Made by a program: the position numbers and the translations under genes. From assembly GCA_002506105.1 (NCBI GenBank), contig DAWU01000049.1, positions 11,227 through 63,777 of the forward strand: a stretch of DNA of 52,551 nucleotides. Reading direction: 5' to 3'. Below, in pieces: positions 44,536-52,323 of the stretch (the stretch's first letter is position 1; every line of letters starts with the position of its first letter). The notes below the pieces were generated by a model, which was given only the letters and a program-made list of their open reading frames with translations, did no database searches and was not told where the DNA came from. This stretch comes from Methanolinea sp. UBA275 (GTDB lineage: Archaea; Halobacteriota; Methanomicrobia; Methanomicrobiales; Methanospirillaceae).

Positions 44536-45087
44536 TTGAAAAAAATCGTTCTAATTATTTTCGTTCTTTTTCTTTTTGCTTCTGGGTGTATTCAATCATC
44601 TCCCGAAGTAACGGAAAAACAGGGAGAAGTTTTGGTGGGTAAATATTCGAATACAGGATTCACGATGAGTTACCCTCAATCCTGGAATGTTGTCAACCAA
44701 ACTGTAGGAGATTATGAAGTGGTATTTAGCAGCCCTGACGGCCAGGCGTCTGTTGGGATAATGATAGACTCCTGGTATCATCCTGAAGGTGCGGAGGAGG
44801 GCGATTTCGGAATATCTAACGAATTACCAAATTCAACTCCAATCGAAAGTCGGGAAAAAATCCGAATTTCCGGTGTTGATGGATTTAAATGGACTTTCCT
44901 TGTGAATGATGGCAATCGGGAATATATTCATGGTACCAATATGTTCGTGCAAAAGTGTCCAGAACTACAAAATAACAGGATATTGTATTACATAGATTAT
45001 GATTATTCTAAAGGAAATATCCAGATGGAAAAAACAGTTAATGCAATGCTTGATTCAATTGGGATGACTTGTCCCTCTAATAAATAG
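44536..45087 (+). CDS. PsbP-like lipoprotein
   Basis: The 183-residue protein has a lipobox (FLFASGC, cysteine 18) and a domain with the PsbP/LpqN pattern YSNTGFTMSYPQSWNVV and EVVFSSPDGQASVGIMIDSW. The start is TTG 44536 preceded by TTGGGGGCAGAATA. It ends the AT-rich surface island. Function is unknown; related archaeal proteins are common surface lipoproteins. Confidence 0.72.
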   Translation: MKKIVLIIFVLFLFASGCIQSSPEVTEKQGEVLVGKYSNTGFTMSYPQSWNVVNQTVGDYEVVFSSPDGQASVGIMIDSWYHPEGAEEGDFGISNELPNSTPIESREKIRISGVDGFKWTFLVNDGNREYIHGTNMFVQKCPELQNNRILYYIDYDYSKGNIQMEKTVNAMLDSIGMTCPSNK

Positions 45088-45675
45088 TATTTCCAACCCC
45101 TCCATTTCTTCATCTCCTTTTGTCAAAATCCCCTTCCTCTTCATAACCGTAGTGAATGTTCCAGAATCGCTGCATTAGGAGTCCCCGGCAGAATCCGAAC
45201 GACATCACCGAATATGTGAACCCTCACCACAAACAGCACCCCTGGGAAAGACTTAAAACCGCTGCTGTTTCATCACTTTTTTGTAGGTGACCATCGAGAA
45301 ATCCTTCCCTTTTCGCCGATCGGTCGCATAGAGGTGAAACCACGTTATTCAGAGAATTTAATCCAGGACGCCGCATCTTTCATGCATCCAGGCGTCACTC
45401 CGGCCGACACGACCGTTGTCGGTCCTGTACCGTACCAAGCGCAGCGAGCATCAACGACGAGGGAATGATATGTGCAGAATAGCGGGCCCCCCCCACAATG
45501 ACAACGCCTCCTACAGCTATGACATCCAGAGGGAGCTTAATCTAACCTTCCCGACAGGAGCAAAAAGGTTTTTGCACCAGGCAATGGGGTGAGCGGGAAT
45601 GTTTTGTCAAATGTCGATTTTCTACGCTCACCGTGAGGTCTTCACAAGGAAACGCGGCAGCCGGGAGGTGCGGTG
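45088..45675. other. intergenic stretch at the left edge of the GC-rich element
   Basis: About 590 bases with no convincing gene. GC content rises along it. It holds a small hairpin (GCAAAAA with TTTTTGC, 45560-45575) and an 8-bp inverted repeat GGTGAGCG (45588-45595) with CGCTCACC (45625-45632) shortly before the first element gene; these could be regulatory. No attachment-type direct repeat with the right edge was found by eye. Confidence 0.4.
45588..45632. promoter_or_regulatory. inverted repeat before the first element gene
   Basis: GGTGAGCG and CGCTCACC, 29 bases apart, 44 bases upstream of ATG 45676. It could be a regulator site controlling the element's operon. Sequence evidence only. 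Confidence 0.3.
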
Positions 45676-45831
45676 ATGTCGAAGAAACGGAAGTGCCCGC
45701 ACTACACCGCCCGGAAGGAAGGGAGATGGACCACGATGGTCTGCACGCTCCCGGCCGGCAAGACCTGCCCGAATCCCCACTGCCAGGCACACCCCGACTA
45801 CCAGGAGCCGGATCGGGATGATGATGAGTGA
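45676..45831 (+). CDS. small cysteine/histidine-rich element protein
   Basis: 51 residues, MSKKRKCPHYTARKEGRWTT and continuing, with C7, C23, C31 and C36 and several histidines, suggesting a zinc-binding fold. GGAGGTG is seven bases upstream. Its end overlaps the start of the next gene (45818) by 14 bases. Very GC-rich; no known family recognised. Confidence 0.6.
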   Translation: MSKKRKCPHYTARKEGRWTTMVCTLPAGKTCPNPHCQAHPDYQEPDRDDDE

Positions 45832-46186
45832 GGCAGCAGAGGACCGCCGGACCGACCGCACCAGGGCAAAAAGCGCCGAGTACGAAGCACTCGGCTACCT
45901 GCTCAACCGTGGTTACCTGGCGATCCGGGCGGGGGTCTCTACCCCGCTGATCCACCTCGTCGCCCTGAAACCGGCGTCGGGCGCACTCCTTATCCGGGTT
46001 GTGACGGCCCGCCGGGCGATTCACGGGGCTTCGCACGTCGCAGCCCTCTGGCGGGAGGACCTCGACCGGCTGCGATCCCTGCCGGTCCCTGCCAACTGCG
46101 AGATCCACCTGTGGGTCTACACCGACCGGAAGGGCTGGCACCGATACCAGGTGCTCCCGGGCGGGATCGCGGAGGCTGAAGTATGA
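45818..46186 (+). CDS. 122-residue element protein, unknown function
   Basis: The protein begins MMMSEAAED with three possible ATGs (45818, 45821, 45824) after an AGGAG about 11 bases upstream. Its layout (helix with EYEALGYLLNRGYLAIRAG, strand IHLVALKP, strand ALLIRVVTARR, then IHLWVYTDRKGWHRYQV) resembles small PD-(D/E)XK or Holliday-junction-resolvase-like folds, but the expected acidic catalytic pair is not clear. It lies in the primase operon. Confidence 0.55.
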   Translation: MMMSEAAEDRRTDRTRAKSAEYEALGYLLNRGYLAIRAGVSTPLIHLVALKPASGALLIRVVTARRAIHGASHVAALWREDLDRLRSLPVPANCEIHLWVYTDRKGWHRYQVLPGGIAEAEV

Positions 46187-46205
46187 ACTCCCTTGGTGAT
46201 GCCAC

Positions 46206-49200
46206 ATGGCGGCCGGGGAGATAGCCCGGGCGCTCTCCCTCCTCTTCGAACCCGGACAGGTGATCGAGGTCAGGGCGATTACCGAGGAGGGGACGGCATC
46301 GGGCTACTTTGACGACCCCGAGGCTTTGGCCATAGCGGTTGATCCGCTGGACGCTGCAGGGACCGCTGGGATCTACGTCACCTTAAACGAGGTGAACCCG
46401 GCACTCCTGTCCAGGAGAGCGAACCGGGTCAAGATGCGGCTGTCGAAGAAGGACGCAACGACCGCCGACAGCGACATCATCCGGCGGCGCTGGTTCCCGG
46501 TCGACATCGACCCGGTCCGGCCCTCGGGCGTTTCATCGACCGATGAGGAGCACCAGGCAGCCCTGGTAAGGGCGGCCGAGATCGCCGCCTACCTCGGGAG
46601 GGAACGCGGGTGGCCGGCCCCGGTCCTGGCGGACTCCGGGAACGGGGCACACCTCCTGTACCGGATCGACCTCCCGAATGAGGACGGGAGCCGGGACCTG
46701 GTGAAGCGGGCGCTGGAGGCCCTTGACATGATCTTCTCCGATCGCGTCTGTACGGTTGACACGGCCAACTTCAACGCCGCCCGGATCTGGAAGCTCTACG
46801 GCACCACCTCGCGGAAGGGCGACCACACCGGAGACCGGCCGCACCGGAGGGGAACCCTCCTGGACGCACCGGATGAAGTCGCCCAGGTAAGCCGCGAGCT
46901 CCTGGAGGACCTGGCCGCTTCGCTCCCGGTCCCTCCGGGTGTAAGCACTGAAAAAAATTCCACCGGGCGCGGAACGGCAATCGACCTCCGTTCCTGGCTG
47001 ATTTCCCATGGAATCGGCATTGCGGCAGAGAAACCCTACAAGGATGGGACGCTGTACGTCCTGGATGAGTGCCCCTTCTCTGGCGCCCACCGGGACGGAG
47101 CGTTTGCGATCCAGTTCGGCAGCGGGGCGATCCATGCCGGCTGCCATCATAATTCCTGCGGGGGAGGCGGGCAGCGGTGGCCGGAGCTCCGCGAGAAATA
47201 CGAGCCGTGGGAGAAGCGGGGAGGCCCCGCGAGGACTACACCAGGGCAGACCAGGGCGGACCGGAGAGACCCCGGCCCGGGAGCCCGGAGCGGGGGCTCT
47301 CCACCGATCAACCTGGGCGAGCTTCCTGGCCGGGAAGAGGCTCTTGCGACCTTGCAGCACGGCGACCCGAAGCGGGCGATGCTCAACACCTTCGCCCTGG
47401 ACCATGAAGGGGACGAGGTGGTGGCAGAGTGCATGATCATGTCGCTCGCTTCCCGTTCGGTCCTGAACACCAACGGCCTGCACGTCTCCGTCACCGGCGA
47501 GAGCGGGAAGGGGAAAAGCCACGCCTTCGCAACGATGCTCCGGCAGGTCCCGGCCCGGTTCCGCCTTGAGGGTGCGATGAGTAACAAGGCGCTTTTCTAC
47601 CTGGAAGACCTGCAGCCGGGCAGCGTAATCGTCCTGGACGACCGGGCGCTCTCCGAGGATATGGCTGAGATCCTGAAGGGGGTCACCACCTCCTTCCGCA
47701 GGCCATTCATCTACCGGACCGTCAGCAAGGACCGCCGGTCCCAGGTCTGCACCATCCCCGAGCGGTGCATCTGGTGGGTCGCGAAGGTCGAAGGGGTGGG
47801 CGATGACCAGGTGTTTAACCGGATGCTCACCTGCTGGATCGACGACAGCCACGAGCAGGACGCCCGGGTGCTGGCCCGCATCCTCGCCCGCGACCAGGAG
47901 ATGCCGGGCCAGATCGATGAGGACCGCCCCGAGGTCCAGGCCTGCCGGGCGATGTGGGAGATCGTCGGGCAGCAGCGGTTCCACGTCATGATCCCGTTCG
48001 CCACCCGGATCCGGTTCCAGGAGTCGGCGAACCGCCGCAATCCCGAGATGCTGCTGGACCTCATCAAAGCAAACACGATGCTCCGGTTCATGCAGCGGGA
48101 GCAGCAGCGGGCCGGGTCCGTGGCAAGCCTCACCGCGACGCTCGAGGATTTCAAGGAAGCAACCAGGCTCTACAGCCTGCTGAACGGGACCGCCGGCGGG
48201 CAGGAGACCAAACTGACCAAGCGGGAGGCCGACCTGCTGGCAGCCATCAGGGGCGGCGAATGGCCAGAGTTCACCATCCCGATGCTCCAGAAGGCGACCG
48301 GGTGGAGTAACGGGGTGATCTACAAATGCATCCACGGGCATGTCACCCACGGCAAGGTCTACTCCGGCCTCCTGGAGAAGTGCCCTGCTATCGCGTTTTG
48401 TGATCGGACGGTCGTGACCGGTGAAGAGGGGGCAGGTGTCTCGATGCGGAGGAGGACCAACGCCTACACCTTCGATCGCGACCTTTTCAAGGTCTGGTGC
48501 GGGGGCGGTGCGGTCTGGATTGATGATGACCCTGATCTGTCCTGCAATCCTGCAACAGATTTCAACAATCCTGCAACAACTCTTGCAGGATTCGAAAACG
48601 ATGCAGCGGGCTCTGATTCGCTTTATTCTCATTATAATAATAATATTTTTTTATGTACTCAGGTATCCTGCAACAAATCCCAGGGTACACAGCACCCCGA
48701 AGATGAGGGTGCACGTGCATCTGCATGTGACTGTGATCCCGGAATTGTTGCAGGACAACCATTAAATCCCGCGCAATCGCCCGCAATCAGCGAGACCGTC
48801 CCGCAGGATGCTCCATTATCCCTGCAACAATCCACGTCAACCACGGAAAAGTGTCGGAATAGTGCCGACCACCCCACAGATCCATCCGGACTACGGCCAC
48901 GGGTCCGGGCGGCCGACTACAAGCCGCTCGACATGCCCGAGCGGACCGCCTGTTATGTGTGCGGGAGGACCTGGTCTGACTATGTTGAGAAGCTGACCGA
49001 AGAGCGACGGCACCGGGAGGACAAGACCGCCCGGCGGATCTGCAAGGGCTGTTTCCAGTCCGCCAAGAGAAAGGCGCAGAAGGCCGCGGTGTTTCTGCCC
49101 GGCACCTTCGATGTGACGCGGGCCGAACGGCTCACGACAGGCATCGGCCGTTGCACCGTCTGCAACCTGGACCGGGCTGTCTACCTGGACCGGGCAGCCG

Positions 49201-49271
49201 GGACGGCACTCTGCGAGTACTGTTACCAGCGGGCTATGCAGGCCCAGGGACGCGGGGAGGTGGTCGGATGA
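46206..49271 (+). CDS. primase-helicase of an integrated mobile element
   Basis: The 1021-residue protein has an archaeo-eukaryotic-primase-like domain (about 45-240) with FPVDIDP (D100, D102), DSGNGAHL (143-150) and FNAARIWKLYGTTSRKG; a zinc segment with C289, C313 and C318; and an ATPase with GESGKGKS (431-438) and VIVLDD (474-479). A winged-helix region (about 680-760) follows, then a low-complexity linker (about 778-875) and two C-terminal C4 zinc modules (CYVCGRTW/CKGC and CTVCNLD/CEYC). It is the replication protein of a plasmid or virus. GTGATGCCAC precedes ATG 46206. Confidence 0.85.
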   Translation: MAAGEIARALSLLFEPGQVIEVRAITEEGTASGYFDDPEALAIAVDPLDAAGTAGIYVTLNEVNPALLSRRANRVKMRLSKKDATTADSDIIRRRWFPVDIDPVRPSGVSSTDEEHQAALVRAAEIAAYLGRERGWPAPVLADSGNGAHLLYRIDLPNEDGSRDLVKRALEALDMIFSDRVCTVDTANFNAARIWKLYGTTSRKGDHTGDRPHRRGTLLDAPDEVAQVSRELLEDLAASLPVPPGVSTEKNSTGRGTAIDLRSWLISHGIGIAAEKPYKDGTLYVLDECPFSGAHRDGAFAIQFGSGAIHAGCHHNSCGGGGQRWPELREKYEPWEKRGGPARTTPGQTRADRRDPGPGARSGGSPPINLGELPGREEALATLQHGDPKRAMLNTFALDHEGDEVVAECMIMSLASRSVLNTNGLHVSVTGESGKGKSHAFATMLRQVPARFRLEGAMSNKALFYLEDLQPGSVIVLDDRALSEDMAEILKGVTTSFRRPFIYRTVSKDRRSQVCTIPERCIWWVAKVEGVGDDQVFNRMLTCWIDDSHEQDARVLARILARDQEMPGQIDEDRPEVQACRAMWEIVGQQRFHVMIPFATRIRFQESANRRNPEMLLDLIKANTMLRFMQREQQRAGSVASLTATLEDFKEATRLYSLLNGTAGGQETKLTKREADLLAAIRGGEWPEFTIPMLQKATGWSNGVIYKCIHGHVTHGKVYSGLLEKCPAIAFCDRTVVTGEEGAGVSMRRRTNAYTFDRDLFKVWCGGGAVWIDDDPDLSCNPATDFNNPATTLAGFENDAAGSDSLYSHYNNNIFLCTQVSCNKSQGTQHPEDEGARASACDCDPGIVAGQPLNPAQSPAISETVPQDAPLSLQQSTSTTEKCRNSADHPTDPSGLRPRVRAADYKPLDMPERTACYVCGRTWSDYVEKLTEERRHREDKTARRICKGCFQSAKRKAQKAAVFLPGTFDVTRAERLTTGIGRCTVCNLDRAVYLDRAAGTALCEYCYQRAMQAQGRGEVVG
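48541..48829. repeat. CCTGCAACA iterons inside the primase-helicase gene
   Basis: ATCCTGCAACA at 48547-48557, 48568-48578 and 48665-48675; inverted copies at 48582-48592 (CTTGCAGGATT) and 48746-48755 (TGTTGCAGGA); and CCTGCAAT/CCTGCAACA at 48541-48548 and 48821-48829. They flank an AT-rich stretch at 48614-48658. The coding sequence here is a low-complexity linker, as if freed to hold a DNA signal. The arrangement is that of an iteron replication origin. Confidence 0.7.
48614..48658. promoter_or_regulatory. AT-rich stretch between iterons, possible DNA-unwinding element
   Basis: About 80 per cent A/T, including ATAATAATAATATTTTTTTA, in a gene otherwise about 65 per cent G/C. It encodes the odd stretch SHYNNNIFL. 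Flanked by iterons on both sides, it is where an origin would melt. Confidence 0.6.
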
Positions 49272-49429
49272 CCCCGAGGCGGTGCCTGCTCTGCATCTCG
49301 GACCCGGCGACCCGGCTCGATAAGCTCTGGAAGCGGCGGGAGATCATCAGGGAGAAGATCCGGCAGCTCCGGGACCAGCTCTATCTCGTGGATTCGGAGA
49401 TTGCCACCGTCACCGGGGAGGGACGCTGA
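49268..49429 (+). CDS. small CxxC-containing element protein with coiled coil
   Basis: 53 residues beginning MTPRRCLLCISDPATRLDKL, with a short helix of coiled-coil character (WKRREIIREKIRQLRDQLYL). It overlaps the primase-helicase stop by an ATGA and is followed by another gene overlapping by one base. No family recognised. Confidence 0.55.
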   Translation: MTPRRCLLCISDPATRLDKLWKRREIIREKIRQLRDQLYLVDSEIATVTGEGR

Positions 49430-49746
49430 TGCTCGTTTACGACATGCAGGCCCTCGCGGTCCACTTCTTTCCGCCGGACGGTACCGAGGACCGGCCCCGG
49501 CGGGTTGTCACTATCGCCGAGTTGTTCGGGTTGATTGACGAGAAGCGGCGGCAGTCCGGGCCAAAGTGGAAGCGATATTACCAGCGCCACAGACAGAAGG
49601 AGATCGCCCGGCAGACCCGGTACCGGGCAGCCCACCGGGATGAGGTCAGGGAATACAACCGGCATTACTATAGGAGGAGGCAGAGGAAGGTTGCAGCACC
49701 CGGCCAGGCCGTGCTCATCCAGGATGTGGCGAAGTGCTCGACCTGA
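49429..49746 (+). CDS. basic element protein, unknown function
   Basis: 105 residues, beginning MLVYDMQALAVHFFPPDG, with a very basic Arg/Tyr-rich second half (WKRYYQRHRQKEIARQTRYR and HYYRRRQRKV) that may bind DNA or RNA. The ATG overlaps the previous stop by one base and it overlaps the next gene by 13 bases. Confidence 0.55.
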   Translation: MLVYDMQALAVHFFPPDGTEDRPRRVVTIAELFGLIDEKRRQSGPKWKRYYQRHRQKEIARQTRYRAAHRDEVREYNRHYYRRRQRKVAAPGQAVLIQDVAKCST

Positions 49747-50369
49747 TCCGCGAGGGATGGGACCGGCTCGTCCGGTTCTTTTCCCGCGAGGAGGTGACGG
49801 CCGGGGAGGTCCTGGCGGAGAGCTCCCCATCCAGGATCCTGGCCGAACCCCTCTCCACCACTTCGGAGAGCGAGCCGGAATTACAGGAGGAGCCAGTCGA
49901 TCTCTCCCAGTGGAAAGTCACGAATTACACGGAGTCACCCTTTGAGAAGTGCGGTCGGCTCTATATCGAGGGTGACGACCTGGTGATCCGCTCCGACCTG
50001 GACACCAGGGGATTCTTCATCCCGCTGGTCGATGTGGTTGACGTCCTGGACGGTGAGACCGTGCCGATCCTACTGCTGTCCAATGGTACTCAGGTGGGGA
50101 TGGCGAAGCGGTCGGTTTCCGGGAAAGCGATCAACTTCTTGATTGAGCCGCTCCTGCACACGTCTCCCGTGAGCAGGGTGATGGATGTGCTGGACGGGAG
50201 AGCAAGGAAAGCAGCGGTGTTTGTAGGGAGGGAGGAGATAGGAATTGAAAAAAAAAGTCAATCAATAAGGCTTATTTGGCTGGAGTGTTCAATTCTGTTG
50301 AGCAATCCCTTCGATATAATAATCATTCACCTGGTTGTTTTCGCCCTTGGGATTGCTCTTTTCCTATAG
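49734..50369 (+). CDS. element protein with CheF-like fold and hydrophobic C-terminus
   Basis: 211 residues from GTG 49734. A beta-rich domain (about 60-145) has GRLYIEGDDLVIRSDLDTRG and FFIPLVDVVDVLDGETVP, a pattern I have seen in archaeal taxis-adaptor-like proteins, but this is weak. It ends in a hydrophobic segment FDIIIIHLVVFALGIALFL. The last 40 codons are AT-rich while the rest is GC-rich, so the element edge probably falls here, at about 50240. Confidence 0.5.
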   Translation: MLDLIREGWDRLVRFFSREEVTAGEVLAESSPSRILAEPLSTTSESEPELQEEPVDLSQWKVTNYTESPFEKCGRLYIEGDDLVIRSDLDTRGFFIPLVDVVDVLDGETVPILLLSNGTQVGMAKRSVSGKAINFLIEPLLHTSPVSRVMDVLDGRARKAAVFVGREEIGIEKKSQSIRLIWLECSILLSNPFDIIIIHLVVFALGIALFL

Positions 50370-50512
50370 TTTCTTCTAAACAGATTCTACTAATTTTCCA
50401 AATGTCTTTGGATGTAATGATGTGATTAGTAGCGCATTAAATATCTGGGATGATAAATCGATGAGCACGGCCGGGATTTTTTTGGGAGAAATCAAGTGAA
50501 GAGATGAATGTA

Positions 50513-51556
50513 TCATTCCGAGATTTTCGCAATTTTTAACAAGCCATCAATAAATCTCTCCACTTCTTCTCTGGATTGAAAATATCCAGTATATCCTATC
50601 CAGGGTTTTGTTTTATTACTCTGATCATATGCCCAATCTTTGCTACCTGCAGGGAGTATGTCCAATAGATCTTGAATCGAACAACCGAAAAAATTAACAA
50701 ATCTGTACGAGTAAACCTGGTACTTCAGACTTTTCTCCTTTGAACTATCAGGGATAAGATTGAAAATTACTCCCCGACCTCCACTTTCCATATCTTTCCC
50801 TTCAAATCCGATTGATGACATCGTGGTCCGTGATGTATCGAAGCATTCCTGGAGATTATCAACAAGCATTGTATAGAGATCCTTAACCCCGTTTTTCTCT
50901 GCAATCGTCTCAAGCTCTTCGCGTGTTAAATTACGCTTCCGTTTTGACGACCGCACTCGCTCTACATTGGAAGTAGCAACTTCAGGTTCAATCAGAAAAA
51001 CCCGAGAAATGTATTCTGCTTTTTTATTATCTTTAAAATACTGAAATTCTGCAATATTGATACCTACGCCATGTGTGTCGGATAAATATCGGACTATGCG
51101 ATCCGTACTTGCATCGATTTCTGATGCTACCACTATCATGGTATGGGATTCATTCAAAACATCTGGTAGTGGCTCAAAATATTTTTCAGAAAACCTAGAT
51201 TCAATTGGCCCTTTGTCTTTCAAGTATTCATTTGCAATGGATATGATGTCCTCACGGGAGAGATCCTTCACCCAACTGGCATAGTCAAGTACCTGGGCTA
51301 TAGTATCTCTCGGTGTTTTGTCCCGTTTCAGTTCGATTATTACTATGTCCCCTTTTCGGTCTAGGGCAAGGATATCGATGGAGGTGTTGTATTGCGTGGG
51401 GACCTGCCGACCAATCGTAAGATATTCGTCTGAAAGAATTGAAATATCCTGTTCAATCCAATCTTCGAGTCTTTTTTCAAAATCAAGTTTCTCACGGGTT
51501 ACTTCTGTTAGAGAATTTTCTTTGGTAATAGTCCATATTCTAATATTATGGGCCAT
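50513..51556 (-). CDS. DUF91-type PD-(D/E)XK nuclease-like protein
   Basis: The 347-residue protein has the nuclease core in its first 110 residues: E31 region EKRLEDWIEQDISIL, then TSIDILALDRKGDIVIIELKRDKTPRDTIAQVLDYASW, split here as IDILALD and IELKRD and QVLDYA, the D-ExK-Q pattern of NucS/DUF91-like enzymes. A second domain (about 200-347) carries GRGVIFNLIPDS and WIGYTGYFQSREEVERFI. AAGGAGGT is eight bases before ATG 51556. It might act in repair or defence. Confidence 0.75.
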   Translation of the reverse strand: MAHNIRIWTITKENSLTEVTREKLDFEKRLEDWIEQDISILSDEYLTIGRQVPTQYNTSIDILALDRKGDIVIIELKRDKTPRDTIAQVLDYASWVKDLSREDIISIANEYLKDKGPIESRFSEKYFEPLPDVLNESHTMIVVASEIDASTDRIVRYLSDTHGVGINIAEFQYFKDNKKAEYISRVFLIEPEVATSNVERVRSSKRKRNLTREELETIAEKNGVKDLYTMLVDNLQECFDTSRTTMSSIGFEGKDMESGGRGVIFNLIPDSSKEKSLKYQVYSYRFVNFFGCSIQDLLDILPAGSKDWAYDQSNKTKPWIGYTGYFQSREEVERFIDGLLKIAKISE

Positions 51557-51609
51557 TGTTTCGTACCTCCTTGTTTATGTTCAGCGGAAATCGTCAAAAT
51601 ATGATTGGA

Positions 51610-52323
51610 TTATTTATAGGACTTTTTATAGCAATCATAACAAACCGGTTTTTGATACGAGATGTTACTCTTTTCCTCCCCACAGGCATGACAAAACTTC
51701 TCGGGATAATCTTGTTTTCTAAACTGTGCCCATATAGGATAACAACGGTCGCAAAGAGGTTTTTCAATATCATACCCTTCAAGTGGTTCTCCACAGCGAA
51801 TGCAATACGCTTCCTCACCTAACACAGAGTCCAGCATTTTAGTAAAAACTCCCTTCTTCGGGGCCTCTTTTGGTTTATAAATCGTTTTCTTCGGAATATT
51901 TTGTTGATATTGTTGCTGTGGTGCTTTTTTCACTGATCGGGGTTTGATATTTGAATTTTCTTTGCTTGCACTGTCGATTCGCCCAATCTCCTTTAAGGCT
52001 TCTGTGTATAAGTCCAAATCCACAGATTTGAAAAAATTGACACCCATTTCCCAATTATGCGTTTGGGAATGTTCATGGAGATTCATCGATGTGATGAGGC
52101 CTTGATTCTCGTTAAGGAAACATTTTGCATGGAGGTTATCACACAATTTTACTTTCGCATTGTTTAGTTCGTTGAGAAATGTTACTGTATCAGACGGAAT
52201 TTCAGCGTCAGAACGGGAGACAACCGTCAATTGAATATTCTTTTTATCAGTGTTTTTAAGATAATTTTGCGTTTGTTGAGAGATTTTCATGTAGGGTGCT
52301 ATAATATACCCGACATTCGGCAT
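51610..52323 (-). CDS. PLD-like domain plus zinc-ribbon protein, probably shortened N-terminus
   Basis: 237 residues with one phospholipase-D motif LHAKCFLNE (H-x-K) then GLITSMNLHEHSQTHNWEMG, a basic Pro/Gln linker, and two zinc ribbons (CIRCGEPL/CDRC and CHACGEEK/CYDC). Related proteins normally have 30-60 residues before the first strand; here IIAPYMK starts at residue 7. Its ATG (52321-52323) overlaps the stop of the upstream transposase fragment by one base, so an insertion seems to have cut off its front. Confidence 0.65.
   Translation of the reverse strand: MPNVGYIIAPYMKISQQTQNYLKNTDKKNIQLTVVSRSDAEIPSDTVTFLNELNNAKVKLCDNLHAKCFLNENQGLITSMNLHEHSQTHNWEMGVNFFKSVDLDLYTEALKEIGRIDSASKENSNIKPRSVKKAPQQQYQQNIPKKTIYKPKEAPKKGVFTKMLDSVLGEEAYCIRCGEPLEGYDIEKPLCDRCYPIWAQFRKQDYPEKFCHACGEEKSNISYQKPVCYDCYKKSYK

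Noticed and set aside
45542..46207. 221-codon minus-strand frame at the left edge of the element
   Set aside because: Lies opposite two plus-strand genes with ribosome sites and overlapping starts; sequence looks like reversed codons.
46533..48632. 699-codon minus-strand frame opposite the primase-helicase
   Set aside because: Antisense shadow produced by high GC at third codon positions; the plus-strand protein has clear motifs.
45088..50512. Flanking direct repeats marking the element's attachment sites
   Set aside because: No repeat longer than chance was seen between the two edges; an all-against-all comparison would settle it.
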